DNA from: JANQRZ01 sp965215165
Lineage (GTDB): Bacteria; Bacteroidota; Rhodothermia; Rhodothermales; JANQRZ01
Reading direction: 5' to 3'
NCBI GenBank assembly: GCA_965215165.1
Contig: CBDCCX010000006.1
Coordinates: 1,426,001-1,490,000 of the forward strand
Length of the DNA stretch: 64,000 nt
Shown here: positions 43,218 to 51,965 of the stretch, piece by piece
Position numbering within the stretch: the first letter of the stretch is position 1
How the letters are laid out: each line of letters starts with the position of its first letter
Notes under the pieces: generated by a model
Told to the model about the DNA's origin: nothing
The model's input: the letters and a program-made list of their open reading frames with translations, nothing else
The model's database searches: none
Made by a program: the position numbers and the translations under genes

Positions 43218-45509
43218 CTAGCCATTTACCTCTGCCTCCGGCCCCGATTCCTCGAGTCGGTAGACTCCGTAGATGCCCTCGACCTGCTCTAGCCGTAGCA
43301 TCAGCCGCTGAAGGTGACTCAGATCGGAGACAAGCAGCACGATGGCCCCTTCGAACACGCCGTCCTCGCCCTCGATCGTGATCGAGCGGATGTTGGTCTT
43401 GAGGTTCTTCGAGATCACCGTGGTCAGGTCCGAGACCATGCCCACCCGGTCCTCACCGACGAGCCGGAGCGCTGCGATGAACTGCACGTCCTTCTGGCGG
43501 CTCCACTCGACCGGGATGATCCGGTCGGCGTGGTCCATCAGCAGGTGCGGCGCGTTGCGGCAGCTCATCCGGTGGATGTTGATGGCCCCGGTTTTGGAGA
43601 CGAACCCGAAGACGTTGTCGCCGGGAATCGGGTTGCAGCAGGCGGCGTACTGCGTGGCGAGGTCGGCGTGGTGCTCGCCGTCGATGACGAGCGAGGCGCG
43701 GCCCTGCTCGCGCGCGGTCTCGGTGAACTCGGCGGCCTGGAGCCGGAGCGGCGTCTCGCCCTCGGCCGCGGACTCTTCCTGCTGCTGCCCCTCTCGGACG
43801 GCGCGGACGAACTCGCCGGGGTCGTACAGCCCGGTGCCGATCTCGTAGAAGAGCTGCTGCGCGTTCGGGAACTTGAGGCCCGACGAGAGGCGGTTGAGGT
43901 CGTCCTCGTCCAGCTCCAGCTTGGCGCGCTTGAGCTTTTTCTCCAGCAGAACGCGCCCATGCGCCGCCGCCTTGCGCCGCTTCTCGTTGACCCAGTGGCG
44001 GATGCGGCTCCGCGCCTTTTGGGTGACCACGAACTGGAGCCAGTCCGGGTTCGGCGTCTGCTTCTTCGAGGTCAGCACCTCCACCTGGTCGCCGCTCGCG
44101 AGGTGGTACGAGAGCGGCACCATCCGGCCGTTGACCTTCGCCCCGATGCAGTGGAAGCCGACCTCGGAGTGGACCTGGTAGGCGAAGTCGACGGGCGTCG
44201 CGCCGCGCGGGATCGTCAGCAGGTCGCCGTTCGGGGTGAAGACGTAGATCTCCTCGTCGTAGAGGCTGAGCTGAAACTCCTTGACGAAGTCGCTGGCGCG
44301 CTCGGGGGCGGGGTTCTCGATCAGGTCGCGGACCCAGGTGTAGATCTTCTCGAGGGCCTCGTCGCTGCGGACCTTGGCCGCCACGCCGTCGCTCGGCCCG
44401 CCCTCTTTGTAGCGCCAGTGGGCCGCCACGCCACGCTCGGCGACAGCGTGCATCTCCTCCGTCCGAATCTGAATCTCGACGGGCCGGCCGTCGGGGCCGA
44501 GGACCGTCGTGTGCAGGCTCTGGTAGCCGTTCGACTTCGGCACCGAGATGAGGTCGCGGAAGCGCTCGGGAATCGGCTGGTAGAGATCGGTCAGGACCGA
44601 GTAGACCCGCCAGCAGTCCTCCCTCCCTTTCTTGCCTTCGCCGTTGAGGATGACGCGGACCGCCGCGAGGTCGTAGATCTCGTCCAAGCCCTTCTGCTGG
44701 ACCTGCATCTTCCGGTGGATCGAGGCGATGCTCTTGGGCCGGCCGTAGATCCTGAAGTCGAACCCGGCCTCCTCGAGCTCCCTCTTGACCGGCGCGATGA
44801 ACTGATCAACGAACGTTTCGCGCTGGCTCTTGGTCTTGTTCAGCCCGCGCGCGATCTCGCGGTAGGCGTCCGGCTGGAGGTATTTCAGGCACAAGTCCTC
44901 CAGCTCGGTCTTGACCTCGTTCAGCCCGAAGCGGTGGGCGAGCGGGACGAAGAGGTCGTGCGTCTCGCTGGCGATCTTGAGCTGCTTCGGCTGCGAGAGC
45001 GAGTCGAGCGTCCGCATGTTGTGCAGCCGGTCGGCGAACTTGACGATGATGACCCGGATGTCGGAGGCCATCGAGAGCATCAGCTTGCGGACGTTCTCCG
45101 CCTGGCCCAACTCGCGGCTGGCGAAGACGTAGTCGATCTTGGTCAGCCCGTCGATGATCTTCGCCATGCCCTGCCCGAACTCGGCCTCGATCAGATCGAG
45201 CGAGATGTCGGTGTCCTCGACCGTGTCGTGGAGGATCGCGGCGACGACCGAGACGTCGTCGAACGGCACGTCGCGCGCGACGATCGTGGCGACCTCGAGC
45301 GGGTGCGAGATGTAGCGCTCGCCCGAGGCGCGGCGGTCGTGGCGGTGCGCCCAGTAGGCGACCCCGAAGGCGCGGCGGAGGTAGGCCTCGTCGACGACCG
45401 GGAGGTTGCGGCGGCAGTGCTCGAGCAGCACCCGGAACCGCCGCTCGAAGGCGGGCTCGACGTGGATGTCCTGAAGCTGGGCGCTGAGGTAGGGCGAGGC
45501 TTTGATCAT
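43218..45509 (-). CDS. Bifunctional (p)ppGpp synthetase/hydrolase
   Basis: A RelA/SpoT homologue of 763 residues controlling the stringent response. The hydrolase HD domain is intact (AILHDTVEDTD, H94-D95), as is the synthetase domain (DEIYDLAAVRVILN, then SVPKSNGYQSLHTTVLGPDG and EIQIRTEEMHAVAERGVAAHW). TGS (IYVFTPNGDLLTIPRGATPVDFAY-type), helical and C-terminal ACT domains follow. Both activities are therefore expected. It lies alone, 172 bases from the end of the ribosomal cluster. Confidence 0.95.
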   Translation of the reverse strand: MIKASPYLSAQLQDIHVEPAFERRFRVLLEHCRRNLPVVDEAYLRRAFGVAYWAHRHDRRASGERYISHPLEVATIVARDVPFDDVSVVAAILHDTVEDTDISLDLIEAEFGQGMAKIIDGLTKIDYVFASRELGQAENVRKLMLSMASDIRVIIVKFADRLHNMRTLDSLSQPKQLKIASETHDLFVPLAHRFGLNEVKTELEDLCLKYLQPDAYREIARGLNKTKSQRETFVDQFIAPVKRELEEAGFDFRIYGRPKSIASIHRKMQVQQKGLDEIYDLAAVRVILNGEGKKGREDCWRVYSVLTDLYQPIPERFRDLISVPKSNGYQSLHTTVLGPDGRPVEIQIRTEEMHAVAERGVAAHWRYKEGGPSDGVAAKVRSDEALEKIYTWVRDLIENPAPERASDFVKEFQLSLYDEEIYVFTPNGDLLTIPRGATPVDFAYQVHSEVGFHCIGAKVNGRMVPLSYHLASGDQVEVLTSKKQTPNPDWLQFVVTQKARSRIRHWVNEKRRKAAAHGRVLLEKKLKRAKLELDEDDLNRLSSGLKFPNAQQLFYEIGTGLYDPGEFVRAVREGQQQEESAAEGETPLRLQAAEFTETAREQGRASLVIDGEHHADLATQYAACCNPIPGDNVFGFVSKTGAINIHRMSCRNAPHLLMDHADRIIPVEWSRQKDVQFIAALRLVGEDRVGMVSDLTTVISKNLKTNIRSITIEGEDGVFEGAIVLLVSDLSHLQRLMLRLEQVEGIYGVYRLEESGPEAEVNG

Positions 45510-45620
45510 GGTGGAGCCAGTCAGGAACGCAGGGGCGCTGCACAGTACGGACGCTACGCGGTACGAACGCTACACGGTAAGGACGAGCCCGTCTGGGTAC
45601 AGCAGACCTGCTGCTACGAC

Positions 45621-45653
45621 GAGCGGCCCCGCCTGTTCGACGGGGCCGCTCGG
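45621..45653. terminator. Strong hairpin beyond rplQ
   Basis: Perfect 12-base stem CGAGCGGCCCCG / CGGGGCCGCTCG with a 9-base loop, 29 bases after the rplQ stop. There is no T-run, so it may act as a Rho-independent pause or an RNA-end protector. Two near copies of ACGCTACGCGGTACGAACG-like sequence lie at 45550-45580. Confidence 0.55.
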
Positions 45654-45681
45654 TATCGCGTTTCGGAAACTCAGGACCGCT

Positions 45682-46683
45682 CTACCCGCGATGCCCGCTG
45701 CCCTTGGGCGCGCCCTCGTCGCCGGCCCCGGTGTCCGGCGGCGGCTCCCCAATGCCGGGGGCCGCGCCCTGCGGCGCGTCCGGGTGCATGTTCTCCTCCG
45801 GGTCCGAGGGAGCCTTCGGCGCGTCGTCCGACTGCGTCGAGGCGTCGGCGGCAGGAGCTTCGGTCACGGCCTCGGCCTCCGCCATCTCGGCTGCAGCGTC
45901 GGCCTTCGCCTCCGCCGTGTCGGTCTTGAGGCGGTCGATGTAGGCGACGTGGCCTTCGGTATCCCCAGCGGCGAGGAGCGCGGCCTGCTCGGCCCACGTC
46001 TCCTCGTTGGCCGAAGCGTCAGACGTGCTGCTGCCCTCGGAGAGGGCGGCGCGGAGCGTGTCGAGGTCGGCCTCGGCGAGGCCCGCGAAGGTGGTGATGC
46101 CCGCGCTTTCGAGCGCGCCGGCAAAGACAGGGCCGATGCCCCGCACCTTCGTCAGGTCGTCGGCCTCGACGGAAGAGGTCTCGACCGTGGCCGTCTCAGC
46201 GGCGACAGGCGGAGCGGCGGGCTTAGCCGCCTGCTGCGTCTGCTCGCCCGACGAGGCGCTGCGGCTGCGGCCACTGCTGCGGCGCGTCCGGCGCGTCCGC
46301 TTGGAGCCGCCGTCCGGCTGCACGTCGTTGTAGTCGACTAGCTCGATCAATGCCACCTCGGCCGCATCGCCCTGCCGGAGACCGAGCTTGACGACGCGCG
46401 TGTAGCCGCCGGGCCGGTCGCCGATCCGTCCGGCGATGTCGCCGAAGAGCTCCTTCACGGCCTCTTTGTTCTTGAGGCGGCGGAAGACCTGGCGGCGGTT
46501 GGCCGTCGTGTCCTCCTTCGCCCGGTTGATGAGCGGCTCGACGAACGAGCGGAGCGCCTTCGCCTTCGGCAGCGTCGTCTCGATGCGCTTGTGCTCGATC
46601 AGCGCGGAGCTGAGCGCCGCGAGCGTCGCTTTGCGGTGCGCTGCGGTGCGCCCGAGCTTCTTGATCTTCTTCTGATGTCTCAT
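45682..46683 (-). CDS. rplQ: Ribosomal protein L17 fused to an HhH-containing extension
   Basis: Residues 1-120 are a normal L17, lining the peptide exit side of the 50S subunit (MRHQKKIKKLGRTAAHRKATL, then TTLPKAKALRSFVEPLI and VVKLGLRQGDAAEVALIELV). About 210 further residues follow: a basic linker (GSKRTRRTRRSSGRSRS), an HhH domain (DLTKVRGIGPVFAGALESAGITT-type, ending ETWAEQAALLAAGD) like those fused to L21 in some bacteria, and an acidic Ala/Pro-rich tail. At 333 residues it is nearly three times the usual length. It is the last gene of the cluster. Confidence 0.93.
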   Translation of the reverse strand: MRHQKKIKKLGRTAAHRKATLAALSSALIEHKRIETTLPKAKALRSFVEPLINRAKEDTTANRRQVFRRLKNKEAVKELFGDIAGRIGDRPGGYTRVVKLGLRQGDAAEVALIELVDYNDVQPDGGSKRTRRTRRSSGRSRSASSGEQTQQAAKPAAPPVAAETATVETSSVEADDLTKVRGIGPVFAGALESAGITTFAGLAEADLDTLRAALSEGSSTSDASANEETWAEQAALLAAGDTEGHVAYIDRLKTDTAEAKADAAAEMAEAEAVTEAPAADASTQSDDAPKAPSDPEENMHPDAPQGAAPGIGEPPPDTGAGDEGAPKGSGHRG

Positions 46684-46690
46684 GACAGGT

Positions 46691-46744
46691 AGTTTCTGGT
46701 TCCTCGTTTCTGGTTTCTGGCTTTCCGACAAGGAACCAGAAACT
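46691..46744. repeat. Spacer inverted repeat, GTTTCTGG type (rpoA-rplQ)
   Basis: Perfect 13-base arms AGTTTCTGGTTCC (46691-46703) and GGAACCAGAAACT (46732-46744), with extra GTTTCTGG and AACTAGAAAC copies on either side. Confidence 0.8.
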
Positions 46745-46759
46745 GCAAACTAGAAACAG

Positions 46760-47755
46760 TTAAGCGGTTTCTTCTTCGAGGTACTTGCCGACGTCCATGC
46801 CGAACCGGAGGTGGCGGTCTTCCAAGACGACCACTAGCTCCTGGAGGCTCTTGCGGCCGAAGTTGCGGAACTTCAGCATCTCCGACTCCTCGCGGCGGAC
46901 GAGGTCGCCGATGGTCTTGATCGACGCGGCCTTGAGGCAGTTCTGGGCGCGCACCGAGAGGTCGAGGTCGTCGACGCTCTGGTTGAGGAGGCTGCGGACG
47001 CGCTGCACCTCGGCGTCCACCTCCTTCTCCTCCTCGGGCTGCTCCGGCTCCTGCTCGACCGAGATGAACAGGCCGACGTGATCGCGCAGGATCGAGGCGG
47101 CGGCCGTGAGCGCGTCCTCCGGCGTGATCGAACCGTCGGTCTCGACCTCGAGCGTCAGCCGCTCGTAGTCGATCTTCTCGCCGACGCGGGCCGGGTTGAC
47201 GGTGTACTTGACGTTCAGGATCGGCGTGAAGATGGCGTCCACGGCGACGACGCCGATGGGGTCGTCCGCGCGCTTGTTCTCCTCGGCCGGGACGTAGCCA
47301 CGGCCTCGCCCGACGCGGAACTCGACGAGCAGGTCGGCCTCGTCCGAGAGCATTGCGATGTGGTGCTCCGGGTTGAGGATCTCGAACTCGGCCGTCGCAT
47401 CGGCGAGCGTGCCGGCGGTCAGCTCACCGGGGCCGTCGAGCTGGAGCGTGATCGTGCCTTCTTCCTCTTCGCTCGCCCGGAAACGGACGCCTTTGAGGTT
47501 GAGGATGATGTCAGCCACGTCCTCGGTCACGCCGGGGACGGTCGAGAACTCGTGCTGCACCCCGTCGATCTTGAGCGCCGTGATGGCGGTGCCTTCGAGC
47601 GAGGAGAGCAACACGCGCCGGAAGGCGTTGCCGATGGTGACGCCGTAGCCGCGCTCGAGCGGCTGCACGGTGAAGCGGCCGTAGGTGTCGTTCATCTCCT
47701 CGACCTGCACGCCGTCCGGCATCTGGAGCTGGATGTTGTTCATCGTCGTGGTCAT
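46760..47755 (-). CDS. rpoA: RNA polymerase alpha subunit
   Basis: 331 residues. The N-terminal assembly domain has FTVQPLERGYGVTIGNAFRRVLLSSL and the C-terminal domain has LSVRAQNCLKAASIKTIGDLV and FGRKSLQELVVVLEDR, which contact UP elements and activators. The linker is acidic (EPEQPEEEKEVDAE). It assembles beta and beta-prime. Normal position between rpsD and rplQ. Confidence 0.97.
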   Translation of the reverse strand: MTTTMNNIQLQMPDGVQVEEMNDTYGRFTVQPLERGYGVTIGNAFRRVLLSSLEGTAITALKIDGVQHEFSTVPGVTEDVADIILNLKGVRFRASEEEEGTITLQLDGPGELTAGTLADATAEFEILNPEHHIAMLSDEADLLVEFRVGRGRGYVPAEENKRADDPIGVVAVDAIFTPILNVKYTVNPARVGEKIDYERLTLEVETDGSITPEDALTAAASILRDHVGLFISVEQEPEQPEEEKEVDAEVQRVRSLLNQSVDDLDLSVRAQNCLKAASIKTIGDLVRREESEMLKFRNFGRKSLQELVVVLEDRHLRFGMDVGKYLEEETA

Positions 47756-47791
47756 AGATTTCGTGCTGAAAGGTGACGGAAGCGCAGAGGA

Positions 47792-48394
47792 CTACTTCGA
47801 GTACAGCTCGACGATGAGCTGCTCGCGGATGTTCTCCGGGATGTCCTCGCGCTCGGGGAGATCGATGAACTTGCCCCGCAGGGTCGAGCGGTCCACCTCG
47901 AGGTGCGGGAAGGCCCGGCGGCTCCGCTCGACGGCCTCGCGGACCGTATCGAGGTTCTTGCTCTTGGGCCGGATCTCGACGATGTCGCCCGGCCGGAGCT
48001 GGTGCGACGGGATCGACGAGACGCGGTCGTTGACCATCACGTGGCCGTGATTGACGAGCTGCCGGGCCTGCCGGCGCGTCCGGGCGAAGCCGAGCCGGAA
48101 GACAACGTTGTCGAGCCGGGCCTCTAGAAACTTGAGGAGGTTCTCGCCGGTGACGCCCTTCTTGCGCGAGGCCTTCTCGAAGAGGTTGCGGAATTGCCGC
48201 TCGAGCAGGCCGTAGGTGTACTTCGCCTTCTGCTTCTCCTTGAGCTGCACGGAGTACTCGCTCTCCTTGCGGCGGCGGCTCTGGCCGTGCTGGCCGGGGC
48301 CGTACGGCTTGCGCTCGAGCGATTTGGAAGGGCCGAAGATCGGCTCTTTGAACCGACGGGCGAGCTTCTGCTTAGGGCCTCTGTAACGAGCCAT
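47792..48394 (-). CDS. rpsD: Ribosomal protein S4
   Basis: Primary 16S rRNA binder and 30S assembly initiator; 200 residues. It starts MARYRGPKQKLARRF and has the S4 RNA-binding domain (LEARLDNVVFRLGFARTRRQARQLVNHGHV). The zinc-binding cysteines of the C+ form are absent, so it is the zinc-free type. It precedes rpoA, as in the alpha operon. Confidence 0.97.
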   Translation of the reverse strand: MARYRGPKQKLARRFKEPIFGPSKSLERKPYGPGQHGQSRRRKESEYSVQLKEKQKAKYTYGLLERQFRNLFEKASRKKGVTGENLLKFLEARLDNVVFRLGFARTRRQARQLVNHGHVMVNDRVSSIPSHQLRPGDIVEIRPKSKNLDTVREAVERSRRAFPHLEVDRSTLRGKFIDLPEREDIPENIREQLIVELYSK

Positions 48395-48396
48395 GA

Positions 48397-48500
48397 TTCG
48401 ATTTTAGATTTTGGATTGGCGATTCTGGACGGAGGAGTCTGATTCTGGATGGACACTCGAGCCGGGCGCTCAATCCTCCGAGATCAGAAACCCCCAATCG
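48397..48500. repeat. Spacer inverted repeat, GATTTTGG type (rpsK-rpsD)
   Basis: The spacer holds ATTTTAGATTTTGGATTGG and GATTCTGGAC/GATTCTGGATG opposite AATCCTCC and GATCAGAAACCCCCAATCG, plus GGAGGA (48431) / TCCTCC (48474). It is an imperfect hairpin of the same AT-rich style as its relatives. Confidence 0.55.
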
Positions 48501-48911
48501 TCAGACACGGCGGCGCTTCGGAGGCCGGCAGCCGTTGTGGGGGATCGGGGTAACGTCGCGGATCGTGAGCAGCTCGAGGCCCGAGGTCGAGAGCGCGCGG
48601 ATCGCTCCCTCGCGCCCAGAGCCTGGGCCTTTCACGTAAACGTCGACCCGGCGGAGGCCGAGGTCGTAGGCTTCTTTCGCTGCGGCACCTGCCGCGACGC
48701 CGGCCGCGTAAGGCGTGTTCTTGCGACTGCCACGAAAGCCCATCTTGCCGGAGCTAGCCCACGAGATGGTGTTCCCGTAGGAGTCCGTGAGCGTGATCAT
48801 GACGTTGTTGAACGTCGCCTTGATGTAGGCCGTGCCGTTGGACTCGACCTGAATCTTCTTCTTCTGTGGACGGGCGCTTCGGACGGCACCTTTGCCTTGC
48901 TGCTTTGCCAT
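48501..48911 (-). CDS. rpsK: Ribosomal protein S11
   Basis: Platform protein of the 30S subunit; 136 residues. GTAYIKATFNNVMITLTDSYGN, WASSGKMGFRGSRKNTPYAA and the C-terminal PIPHNGCRPPKRRRV are diagnostic. A 142-base spacer to rpsM contains a GAGGC/GCCTC hairpin and GC-rich repeats but no gene. Confidence 0.97.
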   Translation of the reverse strand: MAKQQGKGAVRSARPQKKKIQVESNGTAYIKATFNNVMITLTDSYGNTISWASSGKMGFRGSRKNTPYAAGVAAGAAAKEAYDLGLRRVDVYVKGPGSGREGAIRALSTSGLELLTIRDVTPIPHNGCRPPKRRRV

Positions 48912-49053
48912 GAGGTTCTGTTCGCGAGGTGGTCAGTCCCAGCGTGCTCCCCGTGACGCCATGGGGCGAGGGGGAGTGAGCCGGGGACGAGGAAAACGGT
49001 TCGGAGCGCGAGGGCGGAGGCACGAAGCCTCGAAACCCCGTGCTCACGACTTT

Positions 49054-49434
49054 TTACTTGCGCGGTGCCTTCTTCTTGCCCGCGACGGTACGACGGCGGC
49101 CCTTGCGGGTGCGCGCGTTCGTCTGCGTCCGCTGGCCGCGCACAGGAAGGCCGCGCCGGTGGCGAAGCCCACGGTACGAGCCGATGTCCATCAGCCGCTT
49201 GATGTTGAGCTGCGTCTCGGTGCGGAGAGACCCCTCGACCGTGTAGTTGTCTTCGATGAGACGCCGGACGCGCCGCGTATCCTCCTCCGTCCACTCCGAC
49301 GGGTGCACCGCCGGGTCGATCTCGGCGCGCTCGAGGATCTCCTGTGCGCGGGACCGCCCGACTCCGTAGATATCGGTCAGGGCGATCTCGCCACGCTTGT
49401 TGTTGGGAACGTCGACTCCTGCGATTCGAGGCAT
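49054..49434 (-). CDS. rpsM: Ribosomal protein S13
   Basis: Contacts 16S rRNA in the head and the P-site tRNA; 126 residues. MPRIAGVDVPNNKRGEIALT, IYGVGRSRAQEIL and the basic tail GLPVRGQRTQTNARTRKGRRR are canonical. Confidence 0.97.
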   Translation of the reverse strand: MPRIAGVDVPNNKRGEIALTDIYGVGRSRAQEILERAEIDPAVHPSEWTEEDTRRVRRLIEDNYTVEGSLRTETQLNIKRLMDIGSYRGLRHRRGLPVRGQRTQTNARTRKGRRRTVAGKKKAPRK

Positions 49435-49438
49435 AATT

Positions 49439-49516
49439 CGATTTTGGATTTAGGATTTTGGATTTTGGAGCAGCGGACCTGCAAATCACAAGTCCCCACT
49501 CCAAAATTCAAAATCG
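49439..49516. repeat. Spacer inverted repeat, GATTTTGG type (rpmJ-rpsM)
   Basis: Outer perfect arms CGATTTTG (49439-49446) / CAAAATCG (49509-49516) and inner perfect arms ATTTTGGAG (49462-49470) / CTCCAAAAT (49499-49507), with further GGATTTAGGATTTT repeats on one side. Confidence 0.8.
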
Positions 49517-49518
49517 AC

Positions 49519-49635
49519 TCAGCCCTGGCGCTGCTTGTGCTTGGGGTTGCGCTTGTTGATGACGTAAATGCGGCCCTTGCGGCGGACGATCTTGTCGTCG
49601 GCGGAGCGCTTCTTGACGCTGGCTCGGACTTTCAT
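49519..49635 (-). CDS. rpmJ: Ribosomal protein L36
   Basis: 38 residues. MKVRASVKKRSADDKI and RRKGRIYVINKRNPKHKQRQG match L36, but the cysteines of the zinc-binding form are replaced (RSADD where CxxC is usual), so it is the zinc-free variant. It lies directly after map with no infA between them. Confidence 0.95.
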   Translation of the reverse strand: MKVRASVKKRSADDKIVRRKGRIYVINKRNPKHKQRQG

Positions 49636-49661
49636 AGGAGGTCTCGGTTGTAGTGCGTGTG

Positions 49662-50495
49662 TTAGTGCGCGAACGAAGCTTCGGCTCCGGCGATGAACGC
49701 CCCCTGCTCGGCGAGGACGGCCTCGATGGGCTCGAACGAGGACAAGATGGTAGGCTCGCCCCGGCCGACTAAGATCATGTGTTCGTAGTGAGCGGCGGGC
49801 GTGCCGTCGGCAGTGCGGACGGTCCAGCCGTCAGCGTCAACGGTGACCTCCGACGTGCCGCCGGTGATCATCGGCTCGACGCAGAGCGTCATGCCCGACT
49901 TCAGCTTCTTGCCGGTACCACGGCGGCCCACGTTCGGGACTTGTGGGTCCTCGTGCAAGCTCCGCCCGACGCCGTGACCGACGAGGTCACGGACGACGCC
50001 GTAGCCTCGGGACTCGCAGTACGATTGCACCGCAAAGGCGATGTCACCGATTCGCCGCCCGTGTAGCCCATTCTTTATGCCCTCGTAGAGGGACTGTTTC
50101 GTGTCCTCCAGGAGGGTTTGTTTCTCAGCCGATATTTCACCGACGGCAAACGTGTAGGCGTAGTCGCCGAAGTAGCCGTCCAGCTCTACGCCGCAGTCTA
50201 CCGAGACGATATCGCCCTCTTGCAGCGGCTCTTCGCTCGGAAAGCCGTGGACGACCACGTCGTTGACCGAGACGCAGAGCGCGGCCGGAAACGGTGTGTC
50301 GTTGCGAGCGATCCGGTAGCCTTTGAACGCGGGGCGCGCGCGCGCCTCGGCGATGATCTCCTCAGCGACGCGGTTCAGCTCCAGCGTCGCAACGCCCGGT
50401 CGGATGCGGCGCGCCATCTCGGTCAACACGTCGCCCACAAGGGCGGCGCTCCGGCGCATCGCTTCGACTTCGCGTTCGGACTTGAGGTGGACCAC
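49662..50495 (-). CDS. map: Methionine aminopeptidase, type I
   Basis: Removes the initiator methionine from proteins; 277 residues. Metal ligands are in VDCGVELDGYFGDYAYTF (two aspartates), LVGHGVGRSLHEDPQVPN (histidine) and CVEPMITGG (glutamate). The position after secY is normal for Bacteroidota. It ends 26 bases before rpmJ. Confidence 0.96.
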   Translation of the reverse strand: MVHLKSEREVEAMRRSAALVGDVLTEMARRIRPGVATLELNRVAEEIIAEARARPAFKGYRIARNDTPFPAALCVSVNDVVVHGFPSEEPLQEGDIVSVDCGVELDGYFGDYAYTFAVGEISAEKQTLLEDTKQSLYEGIKNGLHGRRIGDIAFAVQSYCESRGYGVVRDLVGHGVGRSLHEDPQVPNVGRRGTGKKLKSGMTLCVEPMITGGTSEVTVDADGWTVRTADGTPAAHYEHMILVGRGEPTILSSFEPIEAVLAEQGAFIAGAEASFAH

Positions 50496-50501
50496 GGAGG
50501 G

Positions 50502-50559
50502 GGTTTCTGGTTTACGGTTTCTAATTGAGCGCAGACGACAGTGTGCCCAACCAGAAACC
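50502..50559. repeat. Spacer inverted repeat, GTTTCTGG type (secY-map)
   Basis: Perfect 11-base arms GGTTTCTGGTT (50502-50512) and AACCAGAAACC (50549-50559). Confidence 0.8.
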
Positions 50560-50576
50560 AGGACCTACAAACTGTC

Positions 50577-51887
50577 TTAGCGGCGGCCGCGGACGCGCCC
50601 GCTCTTCATGAAGCCGTCGTAGTGGCGCATCAGCAGGTGGCTCTCGATCTGCTGCAACGTGTCGAGCGTGACGCCGACGAGGATGAGCAAGCTCGTCCCG
50701 CCGTAGAAGCTCGCGAAGCCCGGCGTGATGCCTGCCTGTGCGGCAAAGGCAGGCATGATGGCGACGAGTCCGAGGAAGACCGAGCCGGGGAGCGTGATCC
50801 GCGTCAGGATGTTGTCGATGAACTCGCTCGTCTGCTTGCCGGGCCGAATGCCAGGGATGAAGCCGCCCTGCCGCTTCATCGTGTCAGCCATCTCCTGCGG
50901 GTTGACCGCGATCGCCGTGTAGAAGTAGGTGAAGAAGACGCAGACAAAGAAGAAGATGAACGAGTAGCCGAACCCGAAGATGTTGCCGGTCCAGTTGCCG
51001 ACCCCGAGCCAGAAGCCGCTCTCGGGGAAGAATGCGGCGATCGTGCTCGGGATGAACATGATCGACTGCGCGAAGATGATCGGCATGACGCCGGCGGCGT
51101 TGACCCGGAGCGGGAGGTACTGCGTCGTCCCGCCGTAGACCCGGCGGCCGACGACCCGCTTGGCGTACTGCACCGGAATCCGCCGTGTCCCCTGGGTGAT
51201 CAGCACGATGCCGGCGGTCACGAGAATGAGTGCGCCAATCTCGATCAGGAAGATGAAGAAGTTGCTCTTGAGCTCGAACTCGTTGAAGAGCGAGGCCGGG
51301 AGGAAGGCGATGATCCCGATCATGATCAGCAGCGAAATCCCGTTGCCGATCCCCTTCTCGGTGATCCGCTCGCCGAGCCACATCACGAAGATGGTCCCGG
51401 CCGTCAGCACGATGACCGTCGTGATGAGGAAGAACGTCTCGTTGACAACGATGGCCTGGCTGGTCGCGCCGTACTGCAAGTTGATCGCGTAGCCAATCGA
51501 CTGGAGCGCCGTGATGCCGACCGTCCCGTAGCGCGTCAGCTGGGTGATCTTGCGCCGCCCTTCCTCGCCCTCGCGTTGGAGCTTCTGGAAGTAGGGGACG
51601 ACGGCCCCGAGCAGCTGGATGATGATCGACGCCGTGATGTACGGCATGATACCGAGCGCGAAGATGCCCGCCTGGAAGAACGCCCCGCCGACGAAAAGGT
51701 CGAAGAGCCCGAACAGCCCGTCGCGCGTCTGGTCGCTGACCTGAGCCAGGATGCGGGCATCGACGCCGGGCAGCGTCACGTACGCGCCGATGCGGTAGAC
51801 GACGAGCAGACCGAGCGTGTAGAGGATGCGGCGGCGCAGCTCCTCGATCTTCCAAATGTTGCGAACGCTTTCAGCAAACGATGACAT
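50577..51887 (-). CDS. secY: Preprotein translocase SecY
   Basis: Channel of the Sec translocon; 436 residues with ten membrane segments. Landmarks are YTLGLLVVYRIGAYVTLPGV, the plug region, TRYGTVGITALQSIGYAI and the C-terminal GGTSLLILVGVTLDTLQQIESHL. ATG 51887 (MSSFAESVRNIWKIEELRRR) gives the normal N-terminus. It is between rplO and map. Confidence 0.97.
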   Translation of the reverse strand: MSSFAESVRNIWKIEELRRRILYTLGLLVVYRIGAYVTLPGVDARILAQVSDQTRDGLFGLFDLFVGGAFFQAGIFALGIMPYITASIIIQLLGAVVPYFQKLQREGEEGRRKITQLTRYGTVGITALQSIGYAINLQYGATSQAIVVNETFFLITTVIVLTAGTIFVMWLGERITEKGIGNGISLLIMIGIIAFLPASLFNEFELKSNFFIFLIEIGALILVTAGIVLITQGTRRIPVQYAKRVVGRRVYGGTTQYLPLRVNAAGVMPIIFAQSIMFIPSTIAAFFPESGFWLGVGNWTGNIFGFGYSFIFFFVCVFFTYFYTAIAVNPQEMADTMKRQGGFIPGIRPGKQTSEFIDNILTRITLPGSVFLGLVAIMPAFAAQAGITPGFASFYGGTSLLILVGVTLDTLQQIESHLLMRHYDGFMKSGRVRGRR

Positions 51888-51895
51888 GTCCTTCG

Positions 51896-51962
51896 GGTTA
51901 GGGGTTGGAGGGTCGAGAGTCAAGGGGGTGCGTGTCCCGCCTCGGCCCTAGACCCCAAAACC
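51896..51962. repeat. Spacer inverted repeat, GGGTTAGGGG type (rplO-secY)
   Basis: GGTTAGGGGTTGGAGGGTCG (51896-) pairs imperfectly with CGGCCCTAGACCCCAAAACC (51943-51962), forming a G-rich/C-rich hairpin upstream of secY. Confidence 0.6.
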
Positions 51963-51965
51963 AAA

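Noticed and set aside
42968..43225. Cys-rich 85-codon minus-strand frame
   Set aside because: Codon use is unlike neighbours, no family pattern, and it overlaps the palindrome-rich spacer.
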